This document shows positions 36,355 to 46,281 of a stretch of 64,000 bases of DNA, piece after piece. The DNA comes from Filosporella fistucella. Lineage: Eukaryota > Ascomycota > Leotiomycetes > Helotiales. Location of the stretch: positions 1,302,001 to 1,366,000 of the forward strand of contig JAQJZZ010000004.1 of the NCBI GenBank assembly GCA_030077755.1, read 5' to 3'. Position 1 is the first letter of the stretch. Each line of letters opens with the position of its first letter. Both the position numbers and the translations under genes were made by a program. Under the pieces are notes generated by a model. It had not been told where the DNA came from. It searched no databases and worked only from the letters and a program-made list of their open reading frames with translations.

Positions 36355-37686
36355 TCATGTCGCCTTCCAGATCTTTCCTCCACCTTTTTGCCATAGCCAG
36401 ACAGCCTCAACAGCATACACTTTGCTTCCCTGATGACCACCTTCCGCACTTGCTGCTTCTTGAATTGTCTGAATCACCTTACCATCTTCAATGCACTTCC
36501 ATAATCCTTGTGTTATCTCGTTATCTGCGTCACCCCACTCCCCTCTACCAAGCCGATATAATAGTCTTCCCAGTGTCTGGAAAGCGATGCATCTTTGAGA
36601 TGGAAATGATGATCTTGCAAGTCTTGCCAGCTCTGGAACCGTATACCCGGCTGCTTCTGGTGCTTCGCCATGATGATGAAGCCCCTTTGACACTGGCACC
36701 GCTCTTGCGATTCGCGGTGGTAATAAGCCACCGCGGAAATCAAAACGGAGCGCGGATGCTGACAGACCTGAGCTGGCTGGATAGTATGGGGATTCTTGAT
36801 CTGCTATTGATCCGTGTGTAGGGACTGGTGCCATCCAGGCAAGTTTAGACGGATCTGCAGGCAAATTTGGAAAGTATTTTGAATGGAGGGACTCAAGAAA
36901 GGAAGGGTCGGATGGATCAAGATCAGGAGCTGACGGGGCAGCAGGGAAGTGTATCGAGGGTGCCATGGGATCAGTAATGCCTGTTACAGGAGTGGCAGTC
37001 GATTGTGGTCCTAATGGTTCTGCAGGCTCATCATCATCCGCGAAAGTCACGGATTTGGAAGCTTGTACTCGTTTTGCAGACGGAGTCGGTGTTGGCACGC
37101 CAATCTCTTCATTCGATTTCTCATTCGGCTTTTCATTATTGTCTGGCTGCTTCTCCTGTGGCGGATCTATTCCAGTATCGCCCCGACCATCGTCCAGGTT
37201 CGCCCGCCTCAACAGTCGCTCAACCAAGGCTGGATCTAAGCTAGCAAGAAGTTCTGCTCGCTCTTGTTCTATCTGTTCGTCGGACATGGAGGCCAACAAT
37301 CTGTTGTTATCCTCATCTATGCGTTGTTTCTCATCCTTATCGATGCTGGTGGCATCTTGTGTCAGTCTGGTAGGGTTAGTTGGCTGCCCAAGCTGCGGCT
37401 TTGGTAGAGCAAAAGCATTGACAGAATCTGCAGAAGGTGGCTTCGCCGATCTGGCTCTTTGTTGTTTGAAGGCTGAAATTTTGGTTCGTTTCTTGTGCTC
37501 GGGGAAGCCAGTCGGAGTATTTTTCATCTTGGGAGCTGAAGCCGGAGCAGTTGGTCGTTCCATGATGTCGCCAATGAAGGCAGACGAGATAAGAGCTGGA
37601 ATATTTTGAGGGGCTGCCTCGCCAGCATCAACTCCTTCTTCATCGTCAGATAGATTGACTTCGAACCGTTGCCCGCGCAGACTCAT
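36355..37686 (-). CDS. RBA50: RNA polymerase II-associated protein 1 homolog (RPAP1/Rba50)
   Basis: Cytoplasmic factor needed for assembly and nuclear import of RNA polymerase II; yeast Rba50 binds the Rpb subunits during assembly. Single exon, 443 aa. The N-terminus has the short acidic opening of the family (RFEVNLSDDEEG). The RPAP1_N helix region is DEQIEQERAELLASLDPALV (about residues 135-155), followed by an acidic and Pro-rich linker. The RPAP1_C domain includes KYFPNLPADPSKLAWMAP, LRFDFRGGLLPPRIA and YTVPELARLARSSFPSQRC (about 265-390). The protein ends soon after, as in fungi; the long repeat region of animal RPAP1 is absent. Start at the first ATG, giving the expected short leader. 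Confidence 0.92.
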   Translation of the reverse strand: MSLRGQRFEVNLSDDEEGVDAGEAAPQNIPALISSAFIGDIMERPTAPASAPKMKNTPTGFPEHKKRTKISAFKQQRARSAKPPSADSVNAFALPKPQLGQPTNPTRLTQDATSIDKDEKQRIDEDNNRLLASMSDEQIEQERAELLASLDPALVERLLRRANLDDGRGDTGIDPPQEKQPDNNEKPNEKSNEEIGVPTPTPSAKRVQASKSVTFADDDEPAEPLGPQSTATPVTGITDPMAPSIHFPAAPSAPDLDPSDPSFLESLHSKYFPNLPADPSKLAWMAPVPTHGSIADQESPYYPASSGLSASALRFDFRGGLLPPRIARAVPVSKGLHHHGEAPEAAGYTVPELARLARSSFPSQRCIAFQTLGRLLYRLGRGEWGDADNEITQGLWKCIEDGKVIQTIQEAASAEGGHQGSKVYAVEAVWLWQKGGGKIWKAT

Positions 37687-38810
37687 GTTTGACGTTGAAA
37701 GGGGAACGGCGGACGTTCGGGGGCGAGGCCGTCGGGCTGGCGTTTTAATTTAAGGTTTTTGAAGCGCAGCTCGTTTAGATCTCCAGATTTGGCTAGTGAA
37801 TGCACGGACCATGAGATGCAAATCTTCCGAGAATCGGTAGCCTTGCAGACTGAACTGGACGTCCAATTCTGACACCAGTTTGAGTGAGGTGTTGTGTTGC
37901 ACCCAATGTGATGTTGCTCAGCTAGCGCTACAGCAAGCATAGAGTTCGTAACAAGAGATTTTTTGGTTGTTTTCTTGTGTTTTTAAATCACGGCTAGCTG
38001 TTGCACATCAAAATATATATCCAGCCTCGTTATTATGGATCGCGAATAAGTATACATCCTTCTGATCATCCTTCCCAGCTATGCTTAACATCTGGTATCG
38101 TCTTCCAACTATTTTCCTTTTTCCGCGACACGAAAACGCAATCGATCTCTTTACATTACGTACTTACCTACAACCGCATGCGACGATTCCATTAGTCGCA
38201 ATAATTAGGTCTTTATTACATACACAGTCATTAGCGCTACCAGCTTCATGCATAATTGTACTTCGTCATCATACGACGTATCTCTATTTGATTCTCGTTT
38301 GCCATTTGAAGCATTTAAATCTGACATGGCCATTCTAGATCCGGCTGCATATCCAAGCGAGCACTAGGTACTACCGTTCGCCATCCCGATGGTATCGTCA
38401 GCCTTGCATACGGAGCACTATCATCAGATTCCGACTTCGCATTTTGGACATTGAGAATGATAGTTTGAAGAATGGATCAAGAAGCATATCCGCATACATC
38501 TCCGAGCTTATAGAATGCATGAAGAACATCAAAAGTGGATTTGACGGGTTTTGAGGGGTAAGACATGGGAAGCATGGCAATATCAAAAAGGGTCATGCAT
38601 AACGAAAAGGGGTCGAGGCTGAAAAACTAGCAATCAGCCTTATCCATTTGCAAAGCTGCACTTAGCATGACAATTCTGATTGGCTACGAGGTAAGGGCTG
38701 GTGGCACCTAGTATTTACCTTTTGCCAAATCCTGGCTACCTTAAGTGGTCGGCACTCCTCAGACACATCGTTGACCAGCTGTTGACACTTGTAATGACTA
38801 GTTGCCCCAG

Positions 38811-38877
38811 CACTGGCTGGACTGGCTGGACTGGTTGAACTGGTTGGACTGGCTGGCCATGGACTGGATATTTATGG
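38811..38877. repeat. CTGGA/CTGGTT tandem minisatellite
   Basis: Imperfect tandem units of ctggctgga, ctggttgaa and ctggttgga over about 67 bp, with an ACTGG core repeated every 5-10 bp. Related gactgactgg units recur to about 38,960. It is in non-coding DNA between RPAP1 and HPC2. Confidence 0.85.
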
Positions 38878-38899
38878 GCGGTGGGCGGAGAAGTGAGGT

Positions 38900-38923
38900 C
38901 AGGTAGGTAGGTAGGGAAGGTAG
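38900..38923. repeat. GGTA tandem repeat
   Basis: Short run of aggtaggtaggtaggg units. Similar gtaaggtaggtaggc units lie at about 38,995-39,040, so the whole 38.8-39.05 kb segment is a patchwork of simple repeats. Confidence 0.8.
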
Positions 38924-39183
38924 CAGGCATGACTGACTGGATTCTCCGTCGGACTGACTGAGGTGATGAACTGAACAGCCAGCATGCAAGGTTGTAAGGT
39001 AAGGTCATAATGTAAGGTAGGTAGGCAGGTAAGGTAAGGTACTCGTAGTCGCTTCCACTTCCACATAGTTAGCCATTGTCCCGCCCATTAATCTTTATTT
39101 TTGAAAGTCCCGAAACTGCACTCAGTGCACTGCACGTCCAAAATCTCGACTCGACTCGACTCTAATTCCTCCCTCGCTCCCCC

Positions 39184-39203
39184 TTCCACTTCCACTTCCA
39201 CTT
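39184..39203. repeat. CCACTT hexanucleotide repeat
   Basis: Three tandem copies of CCACTT in the pyrimidine-rich leader region upstream of HPC2. Confidence 0.85.
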
Positions 39204-39638
39204 TCTCCCTTCTTTTCTTTCCTCCACCCACCAAAATCATAACACATTTAATACACCGATTGATGTCCTCATCGATATCATTGTGTATTCCATCGACCAC
39301 CGCCTACCCGCATCTGCATTCCATTCGCACAATTCCCAGCTGTCTCTTGGACGTGCCAGATATCTCGCAGCGTCCTCGATTCGCCTCTGAAAGCCAAATT
39401 GCGACGTTTGCGTCGTCGTGTCGTGGTTGAAGCTATTCAGGATTTGGGCGGACTGTCGTTTGCTGGCTGTCACGTTTCAACCAGCTGCGTCAACTCGGCC
39501 TCCAGAGAGCGAAGTACATACTACTTTCTCCCGCGATATCAGATTGTCGACTGCTGCGTGCTCTAAACCTGGTGTTTATTCACAGCTCACACTTTTTATC
39601 ATTCTCACATCCTTTATTCCTACTCTCCCGCTATCCTC

Positions 39639-41648
39639 ATGGCCGGTCGAAATCAGGAGGAGTCTGGTGCAGGTGGCCGAGGAGTTTCACCCCAGTTCAG
39701 TTCAGCGAGTGGACTTTCATCGCCGCCGCGATCAAGTCCAGAGCCAGGATCGCCGTCAGCACAATTTGCAAATGATATGAGTGTTCATCACAATTCCAGC
39801 ATCACCGTAAATGCTCCAGGTCCTGGTGTTTTGGCAGCTTCGGCAGAGAAGCCGGCACGCAAGAAGCCGGGAAGAAAGCCCGGTTCCTCTAACAAGCCGA
39901 GAAATAATGCTGATAGCTCAGCAACCAACACCGATGCACCCAAAGTAAGAAGACCGCGCAAACCAAAAGATCCAAATGCACCACCTGTCGTGCGAAGAAG
40001 GAAAAATGCAAGTTTGGAGGCGGCAAATAATTCCGACGCGCCATCCATGTCGGTTACACCTCGGCATTCTTCGCAACAAATTGGCGACAACCCAAGTGCA
40101 TACCATATTCCCGTCCTCGCTTCCCAAAAGGGCAAAAGTGAGGATATTCCCAACCATCGCCCAATTCAATCCTTCTTCAACTCTGGCCCCCCACCACCAT
40201 CCCATCAACAACCTCAATCTCAATCTCAACCTCAACCTCAACCTCAATCTCAAGCACCACTACGTACTAGCGGCCAAAACTATGATCCTATTCGATCGAA
40301 TTTCGACCCTGTTCGAGAGACTGTTATCAGTCACAATTCGTACAACAACTCTCAAGGCTCTCCAGGTCACCCGCAGTCCATGAATAGGGCAAGCGCATCA
40401 CCCTCAATTTCAAGTCTGGTTGATCCTCCAAATCATTCGCTCACCTCTCCATCTATTGCTACTCAATCCTTCTTCAATCAACAACAGCAAGCAAGATTAC
40501 ACCAGGAAGGTCAGACATCGGTACCTGCTTCTCCTACTGTCAATAGATTAGGTCCTGCAGTGGTTATTGAATCATCTGCGAGTCCCAAACCTCCCACACC
40601 TGCACCAATTCTGGCAAAGAGGCCAGAAAATATCACTTCAATCAACGCTGCCTCAGCAGCGAATGCCAAAAAATCCGCAGTAACGACCAGCACAGCTGCG
40701 TCATCAGCTGCCGCATCTCCTAAACCACACAAAAACAAGGAGCCAAAGGAATTGTTCCCTACTCCCCCTCCACTTCCAGGATCAGGCATCATGCAACTTG
40801 GAGGCGGTGGCGATGGCACTGAATTTCGGGCACCTACTGTTATCTTGACAATCCCAATGAATGGCGAAGTCAACAAATACATTAATTTTACACGTCTGGC
40901 CGAAGAACAATATGGCTGGGACGCACTACACCCTCGATTAGCTGCACAACGCGACAGACTTGCAAGAGTCGCCGCCGCCGGAGCTGCCTTGGAAAGGAAT
41001 GGATCCAACAAGGATAGCGGCGATGAAATGTCACTCGACTCTGAAGGTGAGGGTGAGGGAAGTAATATCGAGATGGGTGGGATGAGTGATGGTCGGACCG
41101 GGACCGACGGTGGATTGAAGGTCAAGCCCAGAAAGAGGAAGATGAAGGAGGATGAGTATGACAAGGATGATGGCTTTGTTGATGATTCCGAATTACTTTG
41201 GGAGGAGCAAGCTGCTGCGGCCAACGATGGTTTCTTCGTCTATTCCGGACCCCTTGTCCCAGAGGGCGAGAAACCAGTCGCGGAATTGAGGTATGTTCCA
41301 AACCCTGATCATTATTTGTCATGTGCTGATATTTCGGACAGAGCAGATGGTGCACCGAAGCGTGGCCGAGGACGTGGAAGCCGTGGTGGTGCTCGTGGAG
41401 GAAGTGGACGTGGAGCTGCTGCCCTTCGTGATAGAAGTGGTCTTCCAGCTTCCGGGCCTGGTTCTAGGGGTGGATCTACAACCAGAAAGCCCCGCATCAC
41501 CAAAGCTGACCGTGCCCGTATGGAGCAAGAGAAGCTCGAGAGAGAAAAGATGGGTTCTATGGCTTCCATGCCTAGTAATTATGGTGGCATGGCTCAATTG
41601 GCGAGTGCGCCAGTAATGGGCACAACACCAATGGTTTTCAACCAGTGA
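39639..41648 (+). CDS. HPC2: HPC2/ubinuclein-family histone chaperone subunit (HIR complex)
   Basis: Subunit of the HIR complex, which deposits H3-H4 independently of replication and represses histone genes. The open frame is 669 codons. The N-terminal two thirds are disordered: AT-hook-like basic clusters (KKPGRKPGSSNKPR, RRPRKPKDP) and a Gln-Ser-Pro tract (about residues 190-205). The block APTVILTIPMNGEVNKYINF (about 400-420) is conserved. The signature Hpc2-related domain is DEYDKDDGFVDDSELLWEE (about 505-523), followed by DGFFVYSGPLVPEGE. The C-terminus has RGRGRGSRGG and a basic coil. A 51-nt segment at 41291-41341 has a GTATGT start, a CTGAT branch site and a CAG end, contains no stop and is a multiple of three. 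It is probably an intron, which would give 652 aa. Confidence 0.93.
   Translation: MAGRNQEESGAGGRGVSPQFSSASGLSSPPRSSPEPGSPSAQFANDMSVHHNSSITVNAPGPGVLAASAEKPARKKPGRKPGSSNKPRNNADSSATNTDAPKVRRPRKPKDPNAPPVVRRRKNASLEAANNSDAPSMSVTPRHSSQQIGDNPSAYHIPVLASQKGKSEDIPNHRPIQSFFNSGPPPPSHQQPQSQSQPQPQPQSQAPLRTSGQNYDPIRSNFDPVRETVISHNSYNNSQGSPGHPQSMNRASASPSISSLVDPPNHSLTSPSIATQSFFNQQQQARLHQEGQTSVPASPTVNRLGPAVVIESSASPKPPTPAPILAKRPENITSINAASAANAKKSAVTTSTAASSAAASPKPHKNKEPKELFPTPPPLPGSGIMQLGGGGDGTEFRAPTVILTIPMNGEVNKYINFTRLAEEQYGWDALHPRLAAQRDRLARVAAAGAALERNGSNKDSGDEMSLDSEGEGEGSNIEMGGMSDGRTGTDGGLKVKPRKRKMKEDEYDKDDGFVDDSELLWEEQAAAANDGFFVYSGPLVPEGEKPVAELRYVPNPDHYLSCADISDRADGAPKRGRGRGSRGGARGGSGRGAAALRDRSGLPASGPGSRGGSTTRKPRITKADRARMEQEKLEREKMGSMASMPSNYGGMAQLASAPVMGTTPMVFNQ
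40206..40252 (+). repeat. CAATCT/CAACCT coding repeat in HPC2
   Basis: Tandem hexamers encode alternating Gln-Ser and Gln-Pro in the disordered part of HPC2. The copy number is likely to vary between strains because the repeat is long and in frame. Confidence 0.85.
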
Positions 41649-42090
41649 GAAACCTAAAAGTGTGCGTGGGGAGTTTAATCTATGCTGTCAATTATATGTA
41701 AGAGTGGTTGGCGTTTACAGGAAGGAGGAGAATTGAAGCACATAAGTTTTGATATCCTGTACTGGTGTATAATAATCTGCTTGTTGCCATGCGAATGCAT
41801 TTGCATAGATTAGCATGAACAGAATCGAAGAACGTTGCATGACCTCACTCTTTTCGGATCATAACTGAAGTGCTATCAGTTCGGTAGAATTATTGTGATG
41901 GGTGAAATATATGAAGCATTTATTCATGGTAAGTCGTTCTAACAGCATTTGGGCCACCACCAGCCACACCTCTAATTTTACCCCACAAAAGCGGCGGCAT
42001 TTCGTCACTGTCAAAAAGCTTTAAATTTGTGTCAAGTTGCACGACCAGTATCTGCCTACATCATTGTTGTCGCAATACCCAGTCTGCGCA
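41649..42090. promoter_or_regulatory. Intergenic region HPC2 to CTP1
   Basis: About 440 bp between two plus-strand genes. It holds the HPC2 3' end and the CTP1 promoter. No open frame of interest. Confidence 0.5.
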
Positions 42091-43252
42091 ATGGCGACCG
42101 CTCAGGTAGAGAAAAAGAAAGAAAGGCCAAGCGTCCTGCGCTCAATTATAGCTGGTTCGACGGCTGGAGCAGTAGAAATTGGTACATATACCCTATATGC
42201 TTCACATGTAACGTGCTAATCAGCAAATAGCTATTACCTATCCTGCTGAGTGTGAGTAAATAGACTGTGCCTTGACACATTCTATGAATCGAATAGATGC
42301 CGTTATAAACTTCACGATATCTGCGAAATACCATAAGAGCACCAGCTAATGATGTACTCTCACAGTCGCGAAGACTCGGACACAATTGAATCGAAGGTTG
42401 GCAGACTCAGCTAAGCTTCCATGGCCACCTTTCGGAAAGGCCTGGTATGCAGGGTGCACAACATTGATCATTGGCAATTCATTGAAAGCGGGGATCCGTC
42501 AGTCTTCATCTTCGAACTTTTCAATCCCGGTGGTGATACTGACTGATTGCAGGTTTTGTTGCCTTTGATCAGTATAAATCTATGCTGCAAGATGCAGATG
42601 GCAAAATTTCAGGCCCTAGAACAGTTATTGCTGGATTCGGTGCTGGTGTTACGGAATCATTGTTGGCTGTAACTCCGTTTGAGAGTATCAAGACTACACT
42701 GTTTGTTCTTCAATAAATATCTGCTATCTACAAATGCTAACACCAGCTAGTATCGATGACCGAAAGAGTGCTACACCCAGAATGCGAGGCTTCCTACACG
42801 CCGTTCCTATCATTGCTCGTGAGCGGGGTATCCGTGGTTTCTTCCAGGGATTTGTACCTACTACTGCCAGACAAGCTGCCAATAGTGCTACTCGTTTCGG
42901 TTCATATACCTTCCTTCGACAACTCGCACAGTCATACACCGCTCCAGGAGAGAAATTAGGCACGATTTCTACTTTCGGTATTGGTGGCCTTGCTGGGCTT
43001 ATCACGGTATATGTGACACAGCCACTTGACACTATTAAGACAAGAATGCAGAGTATAGAGGCAAGAAGTCTTTACAAAAACAGCTTTACTTGTGCAGCTC
43101 TGATTGCTAAGAACGAAGGTCTCTTGACATTCTGGAGCGGTGCTCTGCCTAGATTAGTCCGACTGATGCTGAGTGGTGGAATTGTGTTTACAATGTATGA
43201 AAAGAGCATCGATTTGATGGATAGGTTGGATCCAGACAAGAAGTATATTTGA
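42091..43252 (+). CDS. CTP1: Mitochondrial citrate/tricarboxylate carrier
   Basis: Inner-membrane carrier exchanging citrate for malate or other tricarboxylates, supplying cytosolic acetyl-CoA. Exons 42091-42181, 42231-42251, 42366-42497, 42553-42700 and 42751-43252 give 297 aa. Exon 2 is only 21 nt and carries most of the first carrier signature. The three mitochondrial-carrier motifs are present, one per repeat: YPAEFAKTRTQ, TPFESIKTT and QPLDTIKTRMQ, each with the Pro-x-Asp/Glu-x-x-Lys core. The citrate-carrier-specific stretches NSATRFGSYTFL and GALPRLVRLMLSGGIVFTMYE are also clear. A possible polyadenylation signal CAATAAAA is at about 43,380. The gene converges with the CBP6-like gene, 153 bp between stops, so transcripts probably overlap. 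Confidence 0.96.
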
Positions 43253-43405
43253 TTTGGATATTCTGGTTGTACCTAGACGTGTACTGCATGGAGCACGGTG
43301 TTCGGAGTCATAGAGAAAGATGTGCAATAGAAGATTTGATTTGTATTTGAGTCTTTCCCAAACGCCATTATATGCATATACAATAAAAGTACAGTGTGTC
43401 ATCCA

Positions 43406-43913
43406 TCATTGAAATCGTAAAGCTCCCTTCAACCTGTTTGCCATCCTTCCAAACCAACTTCGATCAGGAGCCTCCGCTAATTCCTTCGCAAGATCTTCAT
43501 AATGAGTTGGATTACTCGCAGGTCGCATTAGAGACCCAGTAATGGGATACTGTTTCACAAGTCAGAAAACCTTAGCCCTCCATCTCGCAAAGAGTTAATT
43601 CACCTGTCGACTATAGCGGTTCTCAAGTAAGGAGTAAAGAACATTGGCTTGTACCAATTCTTCCTTCTCATCTATAGCACTATTTGCGACAGCTTGCGTG
43701 GCTCCCGTTGTAGTTGTAGAGGATGCAGGGAGGAACCTCTTGTCGATTCTACGTCGCATTGCATCTTGAAATTGGCATTCAGGTCGCAGGTTGTCTTTGG
43801 GCCAGCGTGATAGAGCGCGAATATAATGTTTGTATGCTATCTGCGGACAGAGTCAATGGTCTGCCGGCATACACAATAAGTGAATAATGGCTTTGTCTTA
43901 CTGATTTCGACAT
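43406..43913 (-). CDS. CBP6/UQCC2-like mitochondrial complex III assembly factor
   Basis: Small protein of the Cbp6/UQCC2 type. In yeast Cbp6 with Cbp3 binds mitoribosomes and newly made cytochrome b. Exons 43913-43902 (12 nt, MSKS), 43840-43604 and 43549-43406, all phase 0, give 130 aa. The diagnostic N-terminus is YKHYIRALSRWPKDNLRP, then QFQDAMRRRIDKRF. The middle is a low-complexity Ser/Thr patch, then a helix VQANVLYSLLENRYSRQ and a basic C-terminus (RMANRLKGALRF). Being small and LYR-like, it could also be another LYR-type factor; the RWP motif favours Cbp6/UQCC2. Head-to-head with the BSD2-like gene (297 bp). Confidence 0.78.
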
Positions 43914-44210
43914 CTTCATTAGATTTCTTGTTGCAGACAAAGGTTCATCCGCTCACAATCAAATTATCTGGGGATTCTTTAGGGTATCCGAATCCTGACG
44001 TGCATTACTTTGCCGGGGTCTGAATGAGCTAAAGGCTAAGCCTCAAACCGAACTTCCGCGCATCCACCACCTTCGAAGGGGCGGCGTCTCCTGATTAATC
44101 CTCACGACGACCACCTTCGTTCTTCGCCTCATCTACAAATCCGCCCTTCACCTTCTCTTCTTCCTCTGGCCTACGAGGTCATTTCTCTTTGTCTTTTTAC
44201 CAACCTCACG

Positions 44211-45389
44211 ATGAGTTCACAACGATACGAACGGGTACGTCTCCCTCTCCTCCCCGCCAAGCGTTGCCACGCAATGTTGGTTGACTACGACCATCATGAC
44301 AATACTAACAATCATGTCCAGGTATCTCCAAATGATTCCGAATCTCCTATAAGCCCTACGATTCCCGACTCACCACCTCCTTCGTTTCGATCGCGCGCTT
44401 CCTCGCCAACTTCAAGGCATAATGATGGAGCGGTGGACCAGAACCTAGCTGACACATTTGATGCCGATGGGTCCGATAGCGATGAGGAGAATGACGGAGA
44501 TGATAGGCAGAGATTGATGAGAGGGACACCATCTACGACATCGACTGAGCAGATAAATACCGATAGTAATGTTGAGGCTCCCAGGCCTGTGATAGAAAGA
44601 CGGGCAACACATTTACCGGTGTTCACCCCGACTATTCGGCCAACAGGCAGAGTATACGGTGGAGGATCAGGCTCGGATGGTGTATTTGCGAATCTAAGTG
44701 CGAAGCCAGAAACTGGAGAGAAGACTGAGGAACATCCACCTGTAGGTATTATTTGTTTTTCGGTCGAGACCATATTAACATAATTTCAGACTTATGAACA
44801 AGCCGCGGCTGATGCTGCACCTCCATATTGGGAAACTACAATTCTGGCTCCAGGTCTGGGTGGGCCCGACGAAGTCTACGTTGAGGGTCTACCAGTCGGC
44901 TCTGTTTTCTCCTTTATCTGGAACGGCATGATCTCCATGTCCTTCCAACTCGTCGGTTTCCTTCTCACATATCTCCTCCACACTACACACGCAGCCAAGA
45001 ACGGTTCTCGCGCTGGACTTGGGATCACGCTGGTACAATATGGATTCTATATGAAAGGATCAGGGACAAGTGGTGGTGGCCCTCCTGCAGACGGATCAAA
45101 TCCAAATTATTCGCAACCGCCAGACCCGAACAGTCACGATTTCGACCCCAATCAAGTAAATCAAGCAACTACCCAAGGAATGGATTCAGGATCTGGAGGA
45201 TGGAGTGATGTAGCAAGCAACGAATGGTTGGCTTATATCCTGATGATTGTTGGATGGTTCATATTGATTCGGGCTGTGAGCGACTTTTTAAGAGCACGAA
45301 GGCACGAACAATTGGTATTGCAAAGTCCAGATAGAGGCTTACCAGTACCTATCATTGCAAGCGGGGAAACGACTGAAACAGTGGTATAA
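44211..45389 (+). CDS. BSD2: BSD2/NDFIP-family ubiquitin-ligase adaptor, membrane protein
   Basis: Golgi/endosomal membrane protein related to yeast Bsd2 and mammalian NDFIP1/2, which recruit Rsp5/NEDD4 ligases and control metal-transporter sorting. Exons 44211-44234, 44322-44741 and 44790-45389 are phase 0, 347 aa. The cytosolic N-terminus (about 1-170) is acidic and Ser/Pro-rich, followed by the conserved segment AADAAPPYWETTILAPG. The PPY there is only a partial PY motif (APPY rather than PPxY). Three membrane helices follow: IWNGMISMSFQLVGFLLTYL, GLGITLVQYGFY and WLAYILMIVGWFILIRAV, with a Gly/Pro/Asn-rich loop between the second and third. The short C-tail follows basic residues (RARRHE). 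Membership in the family is clear; the sorting role is inferred. Confidence 0.9.
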
Positions 45390-45656
45390 TGCATCTGTTC
45401 AGCGGCGTTTATGCGGTATCATGGGGAGGTTGCCTTTATTCCTTGGAAAGCAAAGCGGGCGTTATCTGGGTTTTGTAAGTTTGGGGTGGTTGATAGAGTC
45501 GTACACAGATCCCAGGTACTTGAACATATCACAAGATTATTATCACATATTTACATTTTCTGTTACGCTATGTGCAATGAACAATTTTCTCTCCTTTCTT
45601 CTTCTACCCAACTCCTCAACACATCCCGAGTCTAGTGACTCCTTGGCAGCTATGTA

Positions 45657-46281
45657 CTACGATAGCTGTGTAGACAGGGCAGTAATGGCATCCTTCGTTG
45701 CCTGGCTTTCAGCACTTCCCGCATTCTTAATCACCTTTCCAAGCAAATGCTCAACTGTCTGTCCGGGATCCGTAATCGTGGTTCCCTGCGCAGTCTTTAT
45801 CCTTGCGATCTGATAGCTCAAGAAGAACTTTGGTGCCTTAATCGCCAAATTCCCTCCCACGCTTCTGATACCCGCCTCAGTCGCAAGATACGTATTCAGA
45901 TTGTTCTGAAAAGTAGTGAGATCAGTGGATGCTAATGGCGTCGAGGTAGCAAACTCCGAGAGCGCGAAGGAGAGAGGTGTCTGGCTGGAAGTAGCGAAGT
46001 TGATGTCAGAAAAGGAGACACCGCCTGAAGAGACATCGGGAACGCCTGAGAGAGTCGTTTTTGAGGTGTCGCAGGTTATGGCGCTTTGGACGCTGGTGAC
46101 GGTGTCCTGGACTTCGGCAGGCAGGGCAGTGTTGCCGATTATGAAGCAAGCTGTTGCTCGGGTGCTGAGAGGGGCTTTTAAGTGTGATTAGTGAGATGGA
46201 ATACTAGAGAACTGAACGAGACATACCAGCGAGAGCGGTGCTCAAGAGGGAGAGAGCGGTGATTAGATAGGTAGAATGCAT
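45657..46281 (-). CDS. Small secreted protein, unknown function
   Basis: Exons 46281-46227 and 46174-45657 (GTATGT donor, AAG acceptor) give 190 aa. It opens with a strong signal peptide, MHSTYLITALSLLSTALA, with likely cleavage near residue 18-20. The mature part has only two cysteines (ACF and ITCDTS), so one disulfide is possible, and it is rich in Ser, Thr and Ala without being repetitive. The C-terminal half has helical segments (FQNNLNTYLATEAGIRS, FFLSYQIARIKTAQG). No catalytic motif or known effector signature is recognised. It has no nearby partner gene; the BSD2 homolog converges on it. It could be a wall or apoplastic protein; that is inference from the signal peptide only. Confidence 0.8.

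Larger units (their letters stand above)
37687..39638. promoter_or_regulatory. Long divergent region between RPAP1 and HPC2
   Basis: Nearly 2 kb of non-coding DNA between head-to-head genes. It is rich in simple repeats: a CTGGA/CTGGTT minisatellite (38811-38877), GGTA repeats (38900-38923 and around 38,995-39,040) and a CCACTT repeat (39184-39203). The last 500 bp before HPC2 is strongly pyrimidine-biased on the plus strand and contains several ATGs, so a long 5' leader with upstream open frames is likely. No separate gene is supported. Confidence 0.5.

Noticed and set aside
36965..37609. 214-codon plus frame
   Set aside because: Antisense shadow of the RPAP1 homolog, which has a continuous recognisable domain structure.
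40511..41224. 237-codon minus frame rich in Ser
   Set aside because: Antisense shadow of HPC2.
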